Source of the DNA: Harmonia axyridis
Taxonomy: Eukaryota > Arthropoda > Insecta > Coleoptera > Coccinellidae
Assembly: GCF_914767665.1 (NCBI RefSeq)
Contig: NC_059507.1
Location: forward strand, 21,082,718 to 21,146,717
Direction: 5' to 3'
Length of the DNA: 64,000 nt
The notes under the pieces are model-generated. The model was not told the origin of the DNA. It saw nothing but the letters and a program-made list of their open reading frames with translations, and ran no database searches. Both the position numbers and the translations under genes were made by a program. This document shows positions 32,901 through 40,910 of the stretch, piece by piece. The first letter of the stretch is position 1; each line of letters begins with the position of its first letter.

Positions 32901-35900
32901 CAACAAAGAGCACTGTACTGTGTGATTTAACATTTGGAGTTAGGTCATTTATATATATCAAAAATAATAGAGGCCTCAGTATGGACCCTTGAGGAACCCC
33001 ACACTCCACACATCCCCAGTCCGAGTATTTATCCTGAATACAAACTCTTTGATATCTATCCTGCAAGTAACTACTGATCAACTTCAGCGGGACACCTCTA
33101 ATGCCATAGCTCTTCAACTTCTGCAGCAAGATATCATGATTAAGGGTATCACTTCTGCACTTCTTTCTTGAGTACAAAGCATCTGCAACCTCAAGCAGTA
33201 CCGAAGTTATTGCTGTACTTGTGGACTTATTTTGTTGGAAACCATGTTGTTCGTGACATATAATGTTGTACTTCGTGAAAAATTCCAAAAGTCTATCCTC
33301 CAAAGCAGTCTCGAATATTTTGGAGAGGCTTGGGAGTATTGAAATAGGCCTGTAGTTTGAAGGTTCAAACTTATCTCCTCCTTTGAATAAAGGAATTATT
33401 TTGACACGTTTTAACTGATCAGGACAATAACCTTCACTGTAGCATCTCGTTATAATCTCTGCTAAAGGCTCTGCTATTCTTGGAATGATCAGCTTCAGCA
33501 TACTCGGTGACATGTCATAGATATCTCTACAGTCTTTACCCTTGAGCTTCTTCGCTATCTCCAGGACATCTATTTAGTTATTGTTCTTAAGAAAAAGGAA
33601 TTTCTCATCAATTTTCCTGCTTTTTTACGTAGGTCTCCAGAAGTTACGTCCACTTTTGGGCAGTTTTTCTCAATATCTTTATCTATTTTCAAAAGATGTT
33701 CTTTTGAGGTCATAGGATTTATTTCATCATGCTGTTTATTTTATCCTTGATAACCCCTTATAACCTTCCATATTTCCCTGGTTTTGTTTGATGAGTTCTC
33801 AATTTTTCTAAGATTTTCTTTCCCCTTTATTTCAACCAATTTTCCCTGTATAATCTTTTACAAGCATTATATGCTTTTCCACTATCTGAATCTCCTGTTA
33901 TATGATGTATCTCTGAAAGCGCATCTAACCTGTTCTTCAATTCCTTGATCTCCCTGTTTTTTTTCAGCTTTGACACCCAATATCCTCTCTCAACTTTTGA
34001 AACCTTTTGAGGGCAAGTTAACTCATAGCTCTCTAGAATTTGAGTCCAGAACCGGTCAAAGATCTTTCCCGCAGATAAGTCGGAATATACGAAATCCCAG
34101 CACTGATTTTGAGTACCTCAATGAATCGATCTATATTTTTTTTTCCCAGATTTCTTACTAATTTACTTTTTCTTTTTTCAGGTTCCATTAACATACCAGA
34201 ACATCGCAACACCTGTCCCCTATGGTCAGAGTCTGTATCACTATTAGAATATATATTATCAATTAAATATGTAGTTTCAACTGATACTCTAGAAGGTTCA
34301 TTGAATTTAGCAAGAAAATTGAACTGACCCATTAGATTCTGCAGGTTTTTTCCATTTGTGTTGCATCTTATTAAGTCACTGTTGAAGTCTCCAGCAACAT
34401 AGATTCCTTCATACCCCAGATTCATGCACCCCAACTCATCCAAACAGGACCGAAAATTTGTCAGAAACACCTCAAAATGTTCTTGTGGTGGTCTATATAC
34501 CCCAATTATACTCCCGCCAATTCAATGTGATTTTCCACAGAGTATTTCCTCACACACTCTAGTGGCAACATTTTCGAGTCATCTCTGTGAAGGATCAGAA
34601 CTCCACCATATTCATTTGGTCTAGAATAATGGGCACCCAAGACAAAGTTCTGCACTATTAGTTGTTCAGTATGATTTTCTTTCAACGAGTGTTCAGTCAA
34701 CACACCACCATGTATATCTTCTTCTTCCAAGACCTTTTCTAGGAGTTCAACTTTATTTGTGATCGATCTTATGTTCAAGTTTAAAATGTTGTATGTCTTA
34801 TCCTTGATATCTTTTCTGTCCACGAAAAAATCGGTATCTTCTGACAGTCACTCCTTGAGGCCAAAACTCAGGCTTACTAACTTCTTCAAGTAGTTTATAA
34901 TCTATTCCAACATTGAAGGCTCTGCTTGAACTTCCTTCGTTCGAAATGAATTCCACCTGCGACTTTTTCCCTGGAAATTTATCCGAGAGGAACTTCATGA
35001 CGTCCCCTGTTGTAAATTTCATATTAATTTTCCCTACATATGCTTTTTGTTCTGCTGATTGAAGTGCGCTGTTTATGTTTTCGTTTGTTCCCTTGATTTC
35101 GAGGTTATTTCTAGTTGTTCCTTGTTTATGAATCGCAGTAGTGAATTTTCCACTTTTGTACTTTCCCCTTCACTTAATTTGGAAAGGGCCATCAACACTA
35201 GTCCACCAACTTTAGCACTTGCTGCTAACTTTTTGAAAATTATATACTCAACTAATTCATCTTCTTCCATTTATTCAGTTCGGTTTGAAGTTGCACTACA
35301 TTCACTTCAGCCATCTTGAATTTTTTGAATACATTTTGATGACAATTTCAACAATATGACATACCTTGGGTGAATACTCAACGGTTCATGAGTTGTTTTC
35401 TTTTTCGATTCTGCAAATACGCAGTATTATAAGACTGATTGCGGTTTGGACTAAAAATGTACAGGCTGTTTATCAGAAGATCATAAGCTTGGACAACTCA
35501 AATTCATCAAAACTCAAGATTTTCAAATTGAAACCTATATTTTTCATTATTTCAGTCCATTCTACGTACAAAAATAGTGTGGGTTGTTTTTTGTGAATAG
35601 GAACGACTAAGGCACTTTTGAGAATTGCAGGAAATATTCCAGGCAAAGTGGTCACAAATATCTGAACCTAACAACTTCAAATTTATTGATCCTGTTGGAC
35701 CCAATGTTGGGTATAGGACAAGTCATATGATTATAAATTTACAAATAACTAAAACATATTTCTGTCATCCAAATAATCTTTCACATTATAATATGTCTTA
35801 ATAATCATCAGCGATCTAAGTATTTTCTTAAAACTTAATCTATTAATTTCTCTCACAGAATCAGGCATGTGATTGTAAATCTTGATACATTGATAAAATG

Positions 35901-37790
35901 AAAATGATTCAAATTTCCTTCTTCTGTGAAAAGGCAAACACAGAGTTTCGGTACTTCTTGTAGAGTAACAATGAAATTTACGCAACTTGTTAAAAGCAGA
36001 TTTGATCTCTCACATAATAATAAGCTTTTATATACAAATATAAAAGAAGCTACGGCAAACCGAAAAGTAATAATAATATACTATAACTGAAATTTCGAAG
36101 TTGTTGGTACTTTTTGATATAGCTTTTATATACAAATATAAAAGAAGCTACGGCAAACCGAAAAGTGATAATATACTATAACTGAAATTGTTGGTACTTT
36201 TTGATATAAGCAGCAGCACCGCAGCGCTGAAAATATTTTAGATCGATAGATCAGTGGTTTCTACCCTTGAAACCAAAATTTCGTAAGTAATAGAACAAGT
36301 GCATCAAAATTACCGATAATTTTGCATGACAGCGTGTTGTCATGAAAACTGCATGGTTCATTTTCATTTTTGGAGAAAGAGCCCGACACCGAAGGGAGAA
36401 TATTTCCCGAATAAACTGCTAACTTGTCAAAATGACGTTATTATTTTATAAATTCTTAGATTCGAACTGTGTAAGATGCATAGAAACTATGCATCTATGA
36501 ACAGTGCAATTATCGCAGGTCTATTTCGCTTCCTACAATGCAATTATCAAAGGTAATACCACGAGTGCTTCAAATATTATTACGAAAACTTGTTTATTTG
36601 GCAAAAACATGAAAACAAACTGATTGATAAAATCACGAGTTCGTTAGGACGAATGATTTTATCTATATTCGGTTTGTTTGAATGTTTGTGCATTAAATAA
36701 ATCAGTTTGAGTAATGAAAAGAGAAAATTATCTGATAAAATTTGAAGAATGAGTTGTATTTGAGAAGATTATTTTTTTCAGCAATTTAAACGCTCAATAT
36801 TCTCTTGGGTGATGACACTGAATCGGTTTGTGTTAATTTTTCAATAATGCACTTTAAACTGTCGATAGTGACGAATTCAAAGTGAAATTTTTAGGTTTCA
36901 ATGTAAACAAGGTATTATCAAAGAGGAATGAGGAATACCAGATTTTGACATTTGAAAAAAATAATCAGTATAATCCAGATTGATTAGTTGAAATCGCCAA
37001 GATGTCAGATTTTGACATGTGAAAAAAATAATCGCTGTAATTTTCGATAATTGCACTCCATTTACATAGAATTTTTGACAGGAGGGAAATATTCAATAAA
37101 ATCGTACCTTCCATTTTCCGTAAAAGTCTATGGTACCATCTACCGTGGCCCATCCTCACCCTGTGTAATGGGTGTTTTTTAAGAGCTTGAGAAGTCAAAT
37201 TGAAAGTACCTATGTCCGTGGTATTTATGATTTGAAAATGATTACGGCATGTAACCACCTCAACCAATCGTTATAGATTTCTGGGTCCTGTACTTTTCAT
37301 AGGTCATGTCAATGATATAAATACAGTGTTGATGAAGTTATTTGTTAATTTGTTTGCTGATGATATAGTTTTATGTGTCCCCTCCCCCAAATGGCCCGGG
37401 CACCTCTTAAATTTGACATAATAAGGATCAAATAATTACAAGATTAGCATTAATTGTTCAATACATTTTGTGAACACCCATATTATTGAACGGCAAAAAA
37501 ATGGTCCCAAAATGGCGGAAGAGTCTGGGGTCCACATTCTCAGTATTTTGAGTATCTAAAAGTTCCCCCCCAAAAGTGGGTCCTGGATCCGCGCCTGACT
37601 TACTCTATGACTGACTCTGTAGGAATAGATTCGAAATAAAACTGAATAATCTCAAAATAAAATGTATGGTTTCAGGTTCAAAATCAGATTGTAAAAAATT
37701 TTCCGAATCAAATTTGAGAGTATGTACAGGGTGGGCAAATAAGCGAGGTAAGCGGCTATATCTCAGGATCCACTCATCGTAGAGACTTGC

Positions 37791-37829
<39 letters not shown>

Positions 37830-39627
37830 AATTTGTATAAAAAAACCAAAAGGTCGCAAAGCGATAGCTTCAGGGGTTCTCTAGTTATGGACGAAAAAAG
37901 ATATTCTTCAACTGATGCACTGAAAAACTAAATTGTGTCTTCTTTCGTCCATAACTCCAGAACGCCTGAAGCTATCGCTTTGCGACCTTTTGGTTTTTTC
38001 ATACAAATTTGATGGGATTTATGTTTCTGTTAGAACTTGAAGACTCAATTTGGTTTTTCGCAGTGCATCAGTTGAAGAATATCTTCTTTCGGCCATAACT
38101 TCAGAACGCCTGAAATTATCGCTTTGCGACCTTGAGGTTTTTTCATGCAAATTCAATGAAATTTTTGTTTCTGTTAAGAAAATCCTATCATTACATTTGA
38201 AATTTCAGAGGAAAATGAACAAAACAATGAACTTCTGACTTAGCGCTCCCTATCGGAAGCAGCTGAATCAAATTCATCATGAGTATATTTTTTCCTTAAT
38301 TAACAAGATGTTGTCTCTCAAATAAGATCTATTTTGCTCAAAAATGTTGAGCCAAACTGAAGTTACAGACATTTCAATCAGTCAGATTTCTATCTTTCGC
38401 CCACCCTTATTTGATGTCGCAAAATCGAAAGTGACAATTCAAACAGATAGAGAATTTTCCAAGGTTTACAATGATGATATTTTTTTTCCAACTTAATATG
38501 AAAATTTTTCGAGTAAAATGCATTTTTCTACTCGACGATAGCTATTACGCTCCCTAGCGGTGGAGGTATGATCTTCAAAACAATTTCCAGTGTTTTCTTT
38601 TGTTTACTTTAGTGGTAAAATTTTTTACCGCAAGTCTCTACGATGAGTGGATCCTGAGATGTAGCCGCTTACCTCGCTTATTTGCCCACCCTGTACAATG
38701 GATTGAATATAGATTGTCTCAGAGAAGAAATATCTGGATGTTGTATTGGACCCGCAGTTGAGCTTTTCTCTGCACATTGACTTTATGTGAAGGAAACTGG
38801 GGAATTTTAACAAACGTCATTCAAATGATATCCCTACGGGAAGATCTCATGCACCTTAAAAAACACCCATTGATTGCAAAATCCCAACCTGATCGGATTT
38901 CTAAGAAATAATGGTTATTTCTTTTCTAATATTATTCTCGAATTTTCCATGGTTCTGATGAGGTGATCAGCTTGAAATTTTGCAAAGACTTCAAAATCAT
39001 TGTTTTATGTCAACAGATAAAATCTCAATACCTTCTTTTTTTTTGGTAACGAAATAATTAGGATTCGATATTCTTTTGAATTTTGTATGGTTGCTTGTAT
39101 GCTATTAACACAAATCAATATTCTATTATACATCCATATGAAATATTTATCTCGAAATCAACAGAATCACAATATTCTGAACTGTGCTGATTTTTTTGTA
39201 TTTTTTTTATTTTGAATCTGATTTTTCCCGTAAATGAATTCGACCGCGTCATTCGAGATCCGAACCGAACCTAACCTGAAAATTTCAGAAGGAGATTAAT
39301 TAAATTTCGATGCATGATACAAATTATTTGTTTCATCCACCAATCCATGCAACTTATTTATTTTGGTCTTGTTTTCAAATCAATTAACTTACCTTTGGAG
39401 AAAATTCTCCACAAATAAAGAATATTTCCGATAAGTGACGGTAAGAACGCAACACCCATTATAAGTTCTAATTTCAGCAAAAATTTCATAGTATACCTTC
39501 GACCATTAGGAGGTAAAATATAATATTTCACACATATTTTTCTGAATCTCTCAAAAGTAACTGCTTCGTTCAACATCCTGAAATTTCTCGCACAATACTC
39601 TTGAGTCGTTAAATGAAGAGAAACCAT
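18582..39627 (-). CDS. OR-A: insect odorant receptor (7tm_6), six exons, 396 aa
   Basis: An odorant receptor of the insect 7tm_6 family: a heptahelical subunit that, with the Orco co-receptor, forms ligand-gated cation channels in olfactory-neuron dendrites. Predicted exons are 39627-39393, 28976-28409, 23018-22919, 19710-19621, 19053-18898 and 18623-18582. Lengths 235+568+100+90+156+42 sum to 1191 nt, and all phases agree. The product has hydrophobic segments throughout and a C-terminus with 'TPWHDLP', 'FNIFLAKMLVPLQFEAKPM' and a final 'VLKASYTF' typical of the family. Length equals the family norm (~400 aa). Introns 1, 2 and 3 are 10.4, 5.4 and 3.2 kb and consist largely of transposons. Donors of exons 2 and 5 (GTTTGT, GTCATT) are weak. 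The exon 1 to exon 2 link across 10 kb rests on matching phase and homology, so two adjacent partial genes are the alternative. Confidence 0.82.
19866..20055. repeat. MITE fragment related to 46741-46917
   Basis: Shares 'CCAGACATAAGCCT' and 'AATTTTGCTTAC' in the same order with the hAT-like MITE at 46741-46917, but lacks recognisable terminal repeats. A diverged, truncated copy in OR-A intron 3. Confidence 0.5.
20045..20780 (+). pseudogene. Mariner transposase pseudogene (DD34D type)
   Basis: The frame at 20230-20586 gives 'MRKLCAKWAPREITIDQKQQ' and 'TMDETWLHHFTP' with the first catalytic D. After frame changes, 'FQQDNAPCH' (second D) and 'LLHPPYSPV' follow near 20640-20730. Here the third catalytic position reads Q-K-N rather than the expected D. 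Upstream, remnants of the HTH region are broken by stops. The copy is dead. It lies in OR-A intron 3, immediately left of a hAT insertion. Confidence 0.8.
20941..22457. mobile_element. Non-autonomous hAT element with perfect 8-bp TSD
   Basis: Terminal inverted repeats TAGGGCTGCCATA / TATGGCAGCCCTA bound 1517 bp. They are flanked by the identical octamer TTGTACAA (20933-20940 and 22458-22465), diagnostic of hAT. GGGAC-rich subterminal repeats such as 'CCGGGAC' occur near both ends and could be transposase-binding sites. The internal minus frame at 21044-21394 is lysine/tyrosine-rich but matches no domain I recognise, so I treat the element as non-autonomous. It sits within OR-A intron 3. Confidence 0.88.
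22466..22918. other. Intronic sequence, nothing recognised
   Basis: AT-rich OR-A intron 3 sequence between the hAT insertion and exon 3. No feature supported. Confidence 0.4.
22919..23018 (-). CDS. OR-A exon 3
   Basis: 100 nt, acceptor TTTTTGCAG and donor GTG|GTGAGA. Encodes 'LVKDMNNSLGWCHACQYSLV' and then 'SGIIALVEYQLIV'. It is closely paralogous to OR-B exon 3 at 59837-59936, which has the same length and phase. Confidence 0.82.
23397..23480. repeat. Inverted-repeat arm paired with 28024-28115
   Basis: 'CGTTCATTTAAATTCGTGG' and 'ATTACAAGTAGCGCTTAG' occur here and as reverse complements at 28024-28115. The pair brackets the LINE and Tc1-like insertions of OR-A intron 2, so it may be the ends of an older element into which both inserted. 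Confidence 0.7.
24420..26750 (-). pseudogene. CR1/Jockey-like LINE, heavily decayed
   Basis: Read right to left on the minus strand, fragments appear in proper LINE order. Endonuclease: 'IVYTNVQSLMSKCLELVAYV' and 'VGHGGVCIYVAD' (26730-26227). Linker and thumb pieces lie at 26137-25554. Reverse transcriptase: 'FSQAFNRIPHRRLL' and 'GVLQGFVLGPVLFLLYVSDL' (25381-25016). C-terminal: 'DLGVIVTDNLSWSDHI' (24933-24730) and 'LEGLQRRATRLPYEI' (24654-24460). Each piece is in a different frame or separated by stops. The FADD motif is not intact. It lies in OR-A intron 2. Confidence 0.8.
26915..27995. mobile_element. Tc1-like element with ~120-bp imperfect TIRs
   Basis: The ends around 26915-27035 and 27870-27995 are reverse complements with indels; both carry 'GGAGTAAATGATTGAA' and 'CTGTTTAAATT'. 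They enclose a Tc1-type transposase pseudogene. Inner TIR boundaries with flanking TA-rich sequence near 26991 and 27914 are the more likely true ends. The outer arms may represent the interrupted host repeat. Confidence 0.65.
27066..27755 (-). pseudogene. Tc1-like transposase pseudogene
   Basis: Pieces in order on the minus strand. HTH: 'SEFERGRTIGLRRTRLSFRK' (about 27720). Middle: 'LQWCKERQHWKVEWHQVVFS', then a catalytic-region 'DE' in 'DELDSHRVH' (27526-27332). C-terminal: 'LPWPPRSFDLLPIEHVWDTI' (27311-27066), which corresponds to the WP.RSPDL.PIEH block. Two frameshifts separate the pieces and the SPD motif has become SFD. It is inactive and intronic to OR-A. Confidence 0.82.
28024..28115. 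repeat. Inverted-repeat arm paired with 23397-23480
   Basis: Reverse complement of the arm at 23397-23480, about 290 bp from OR-A exon 2. Confidence 0.7.
28409..28976 (-). CDS. OR-A exon 2 (central transmembrane exon)
   Basis: The acceptor TTTTCAG lies at 28983-28977. The exon carries several membrane helices and the receptor-like stretch 'LPYWFPFRLNILAKTWIF'. It ends in 'ECIEYHSEIW' with two bases left over, which match the one-base offset at the start of exon 3. The ORF continues past the donor to 28339, so retention would truncate the protein. Confidence 0.82.
29179..29204. repeat. (TA)n microsatellite
   Basis: An uninterrupted TA run directly abutting the left arm of the inverted hammerhead-bearing repeat. 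A second run flanks the right side at 29896-29930, so the TA run may be the target or tail of the insertion. Confidence 0.85.
29262..29302 (-). ncRNA. Hammerhead-like motif (minus copy)
   Basis: Reverse complement of the motif at 29766-29806 and identical in its core: AGTC, CTGAAGA, GATCC...GGATC, GAA, ACGT, C, GACT. Confidence 0.5.
29766..29806 (+). ncRNA. Hammerhead-like motif (plus copy)
   Basis: AGTC/GACT could form stem I. CTGAAGA (29770-29776) is the CUGANGA box. GATCC/GGATC (29778-29782 and 29790-29794) is stem II. GAA then self-complementary ACGT form the 3' core and a minimal stem III, and C29802 occupies the cleavage position. One extra A between the CUGANGA box and stem II departs from the consensus, so catalysis is uncertain. 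Confidence 0.5.
29896..29930. repeat. (TA)n microsatellite
   Basis: Uninterrupted TA run right of the inverted hammerhead-like element, followed by a T-run. Confidence 0.85.
30102..32211. mobile_element. TIR-bounded unit carrying a FEN/PIN-like gene
   Basis: Two 224-bp arms (30102-30325 and 31988-32211) are reverse complements with about 90% identity by eye; for example 'CTCATATCTCGGAAACGGCG' on the right matches its complement on the left. They immediately enclose a single gene. The outer ends begin TCCCCAAAAATCCC. I see no unambiguous target duplication, so the true termini could differ. The arms have no sustained coding sense. The unit resembles a DNA transposon whose only cargo is a nuclease-like gene, or a gene captured between two inverted MITEs. 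It sits in OR-A intron 1. Confidence 0.7.
30361..31861 (+). pseudogene. FEN/PIN-like nuclease with C-terminal CXC-type Cys cluster, one frameshift
   Basis: The first frame (30361-31362, 333 aa) carries an acidic pattern like FEN1/PIN nucleases: D78 in 'YIIDGGFLLH', D118 in 'VVFDGY', D189/D191/D193 in 'ADNDADVLI', D218 in 'VGEHVDLLVLL' and D273 in 'SGCDTTSAFY'. The second frame overlaps and continues to 31861. It holds 'CNCKKGCNAKCGCKKVGLFC', a CXC/tesmin-like Cys pattern, and then an acidic tail. The switch coincides with a run of nine A near 31341-31349: one extra base explains it, so the lesion may be recent, an assembly error, or a slippery site. The region before D78 ('YELAPYPLSLFDDIG') looks like the middle of a longer protein, so the N-terminus may be truncated by the left arm. 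Similar uncharacterised proteins occur in other metazoans as I recall. Function unknown. Confidence 0.6.
32240..32520. repeat. Inverted-repeat arm paired with ~35290-35400
   Basis: 'ACTCATGAACCGTTGAGT' and 'CCCAAGGTATGGCATATTGT' recur as reverse complements at about 35335-35400. The two arms bracket the LINE at 32530-35290, indicating that the LINE inserted inside an older inverted-repeat element. Confidence 0.65.
32530..35290 (-). pseudogene. CR1/Jockey-like LINE, 3'-truncated and frameshifted
   Basis: Order on the minus strand. ORF1-like region: 'AASAKVGGLVLMALSKLSEG' at 35270-35073 and 'GDVMKFLSDKFPGKKSQVEF' at 35022-34798. Endonuclease: 'LNLNIRSITNKVELLEKVLE' at 34823-34506 and 'YVAGDFNSDLIRC' at 34470-34033. 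Reverse transcriptase: a 327-aa open frame at 33513-32530 with 'SNYRPISILPSLSKIFETAL', 'QHGFQQNKSTSTAI' and 'GVPQGSILRPLLFLIYINDL'. The catalytic FADD reads FVDE, which should abolish activity. The C-terminal end and 3' tail are missing. It lies in OR-A intron 1. Confidence 0.84.
35690..35990 (-). pseudogene. LINE 3'-end fragment
   Basis: The minus frame at 35985-35749 reads 'FHCYSTRSTETLCLPFHRRR', then 'FYQCIKIYNHMPDSV' and 'KILRSLMIIKTYYNVKDYLD'. This is the C-terminal tail of the same LINE family seen at 49639-50245 and 53216-54290. The shared downstream sequence 'GGACAAGTCAT' follows. A 5'-truncated insertion. Confidence 0.75.
36023..36211. repeat. Two-copy tandem repeat, ~97-bp period
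   Basis: 'AGCTTTTATATACAAATATA' and 'GAAGCTACGGCAAACCGAAA' occur at 36023 and again at 36121. The copies differ by small deletions. A direct duplication of non-coding sequence. Confidence 0.85.
36212..37724. other. OR-A intron 1, no gene recognised
   Basis: Contains a short direct repeat ('CAGATTTTGACAT' with 'GTGAAAAAAATAATC'-like sequence, near 36940 and 37007) but nothing coding. The minus frame at 37267-36965 has no known domain. Confidence 0.4.
37725..38695. mobile_element. Non-autonomous TIR element, ACAGGGTGGGC ends
   Basis: Arms of about 73 bp (37725-37797 and 38623-38695) start 'TACAGGGTGGGCAAATAAGC' and are near-perfect reverse complements. The interior has a (TA)n run at about 37796-37828 and three copies, in both orientations, of a segment containing 'AAGCTATCGCTTTGCGACC' (about 37850, 37970 and 38115). 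No transposase is encoded. It shares the ACAGGGTG terminus with other elements here (1345, 48399, 58798). Confidence 0.82.
38696..39392. other. OR-A intron 1, no feature recognised
   Basis: AT-rich intronic sequence immediately downstream of exon 1. No feature supported. Confidence 0.4.
39393..39627 (-). CDS. OR-A exon 1
   Basis: Starts at ATG 39627 and encodes 78 codons plus one base, including the first predicted membrane helix ('LIMGVAFLPSLIGNILYLW'). The donor is a strong AAAG|GTAAGT at 39392. The leftover base pairs with AT of exon 2 to restore a codon. Confidence 0.78.
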
Positions 39628-39979
39628 TAATCGAATAACATCTTTGGTTTGTGTTTAGAAAAGTTGTTATAATCAATTATTTCCAGTTTGGATATAATTG
39701 CTCATATTAAAAACTGTCGATAATGATGACCGTTTTCATTTTGAACCAGAAAATATTGTATAGAAACAATTTGTAACTGATTATAGATATAAATATTCTA
39801 CGAGTATTGAATACCTACGTAACTAATATTGGTATTATTTTAATATTTGGAGAATACAACAAAATTTGCTATATAAGAATGAATAATATATTAAATGAAG
39901 AATTATAACATGAGGTTTAAAATATGGATAACTCTTGAAACTTTCAATGTGTTGTAGGATTTCACATATGCCTACTTAT

Positions 39980-40053
39980 GCGTTTCGTCCCTGGCACACA
40001 CACCGGACTCATCAGTGTGACTGGTATATTTGTGTGTGCCGTGTCACAGACGC
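39980..40053 (-). ncRNA. Hammerhead ribozyme, type III, all core residues present
   Basis: On the minus strand: stem III strand GCGT and cleavage-site C (40053-40049); stem I TGTGAC (40048-40043) pairing perfectly with GTCACA just before the core; CTGATGA (40015-40009); stem II GTCC...GGAC; GAA; and ACGC closing stem III (ending at 39980). Every invariant hammerhead nucleotide is present and the opening at stem III makes it type III. Predicted self-cleavage falls between 40049 and 40048, just downstream of the tRNA-like head. Such a ribozyme would release or process a transcript read from the pol III promoter. Confidence 0.8.
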
Positions 40054-40078
40054 TTGGGGAATTTATTATTATCGGGAG

Positions 40079-40160
40079 CCGCCGGGACTCGAACCCGGCA
40101 CCTTGTCGCATCTCGGTGAGTGAGTCTACACTCTTAACCTCTAGGCCACTGAGTGCTGTG
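40079..40160 (-). ncRNA. tRNA-like head with pol III A and B boxes
   Basis: The B box GGTTCGAGTCC (40095-40085) is perfect and sits in a CCGGG...CCCGG T-arm. The A box TGGCCTAGAGGTTAAGAGT lies at about 40148-40130. The acceptor stem does not pair cleanly, so this is a tRNA-derived promoter rather than a working tRNA gene. The cloverleaf and anticodon could not be fixed by eye. Confidence 0.65.
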
Positions 40161-40434
40161 TATATTATTGCTATGTGGAGCTTCATGAGAAGCCGCCACA
40201 GTGTGATTAAAAATATAGTAATTCTAATATTTCTAATACATTTTTGCATGATATAGCTCTCTGGATGACTCACGATATCAGTTGGTATTTACTTTTCATC
40301 GAATAACTACCTTAAGTACTCATTGACGATATTCGAAGTATGAACAGATGCATCATCCTGGATGAACCAGTACATGTCAGGATTCCCTAATGCTGATATC
40401 ACGTTATCTCGAAAATAGTCAATGTACCGGGTTT

Positions 40435-40481
40435 TTCACTATAATTTGACCCCCACTTTAACTTTGTTAATAAAAGAGGTA
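40435..40481. repeat. Left fragment of repeat split by the pogo insertion
   Basis: Matches 47694-47746 ('CCGGGTTTTTCACTATAA' and 'ACCCCCACTTTAACTTTGT'). The continuation is found at 47549 onward, right of the pogo element. Confidence 0.9.
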
Positions 40482-40910
40482 GGGTCAGTTGTTCAACAGT
40501 GAACCATACAGATACAGTGAACCACCCCCTCCATCTACCAAATTTAAAATATTACAGTTGAAAACGTACGTGTCGTAAGACACTCATCCCAATCCTTAAT
40601 CACTCCTCAGTTTGCAATTGGCATCGAGAACGTGTTGTTGTTGTAGAGAGGTTTTCGTGATTCTGTGCCGCCAAAGTAAAATTTTCAAGGTAAGTTATAT
40701 TTTTCATAATTCCCTTGTTTTTAACACAGCAGCTATTATTCCTAATTCATCGTTATTAATGATGAATGGGTGATGCTTTTGATTATAAAAACTGATGATA
40801 TTAATTAACGTTTTGGATTAATAATTTTTTTTTATCGAAAAGTCGGAGTAGTACACACTGAACCACTTATGGATGTCTCACACTGAACCAGTGGTTCACT
40901 GTGTACCTAT
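40482..40910 (+). promoter_or_regulatory. Subterminal repeats and noncoding first exon of pogo element
   Basis: The motif (A)CAGTGAACCA or its relatives 'CACTGAACCA' and 'GGTTCACTGT' occurs at about 40496, 40513, 40859, 40885 and 40892. It recurs at the right end (47284-47305, 47350 and 47525). Repeated subterminal motifs of this kind are usual transposase-binding sites. A donor GTAAGT at 40690 and acceptor TTTCAG at 40961 suggest a noncoding leader exon. Confidence 0.65.

Larger units (their letters stand above)
39980..40160 (-). mobile_element. tRNA-headed SINE-like unit ending in a hammerhead ribozyme
   Basis: Read on the minus strand, about 80 nt of tRNA-like sequence with pol III A and B boxes (about 40160-40079) runs through a 25-nt linker into a complete hammerhead ribozyme (40053-39980). 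A tRNA-derived head plus a short non-coding body is the SINE plan. Hammerhead-bearing SINEs are known from schistosomes (Sm-alpha family). No second copy lies in this window and no target duplication or A-rich tail was certain, so the element's ends are inferred. It lies 353 bp upstream of OR-A's start codon, between the gene and the pogo element. Confidence 0.7.

Noticed and set aside
39935..40273. Overlapping ~60-100 aa frames on both strands around 40 kb as a small gene
   Set aside because: They are shadows of the tRNA-like and hammerhead sequence; the apparent 'RDSNPAP' peptide is just the translated B-box region.
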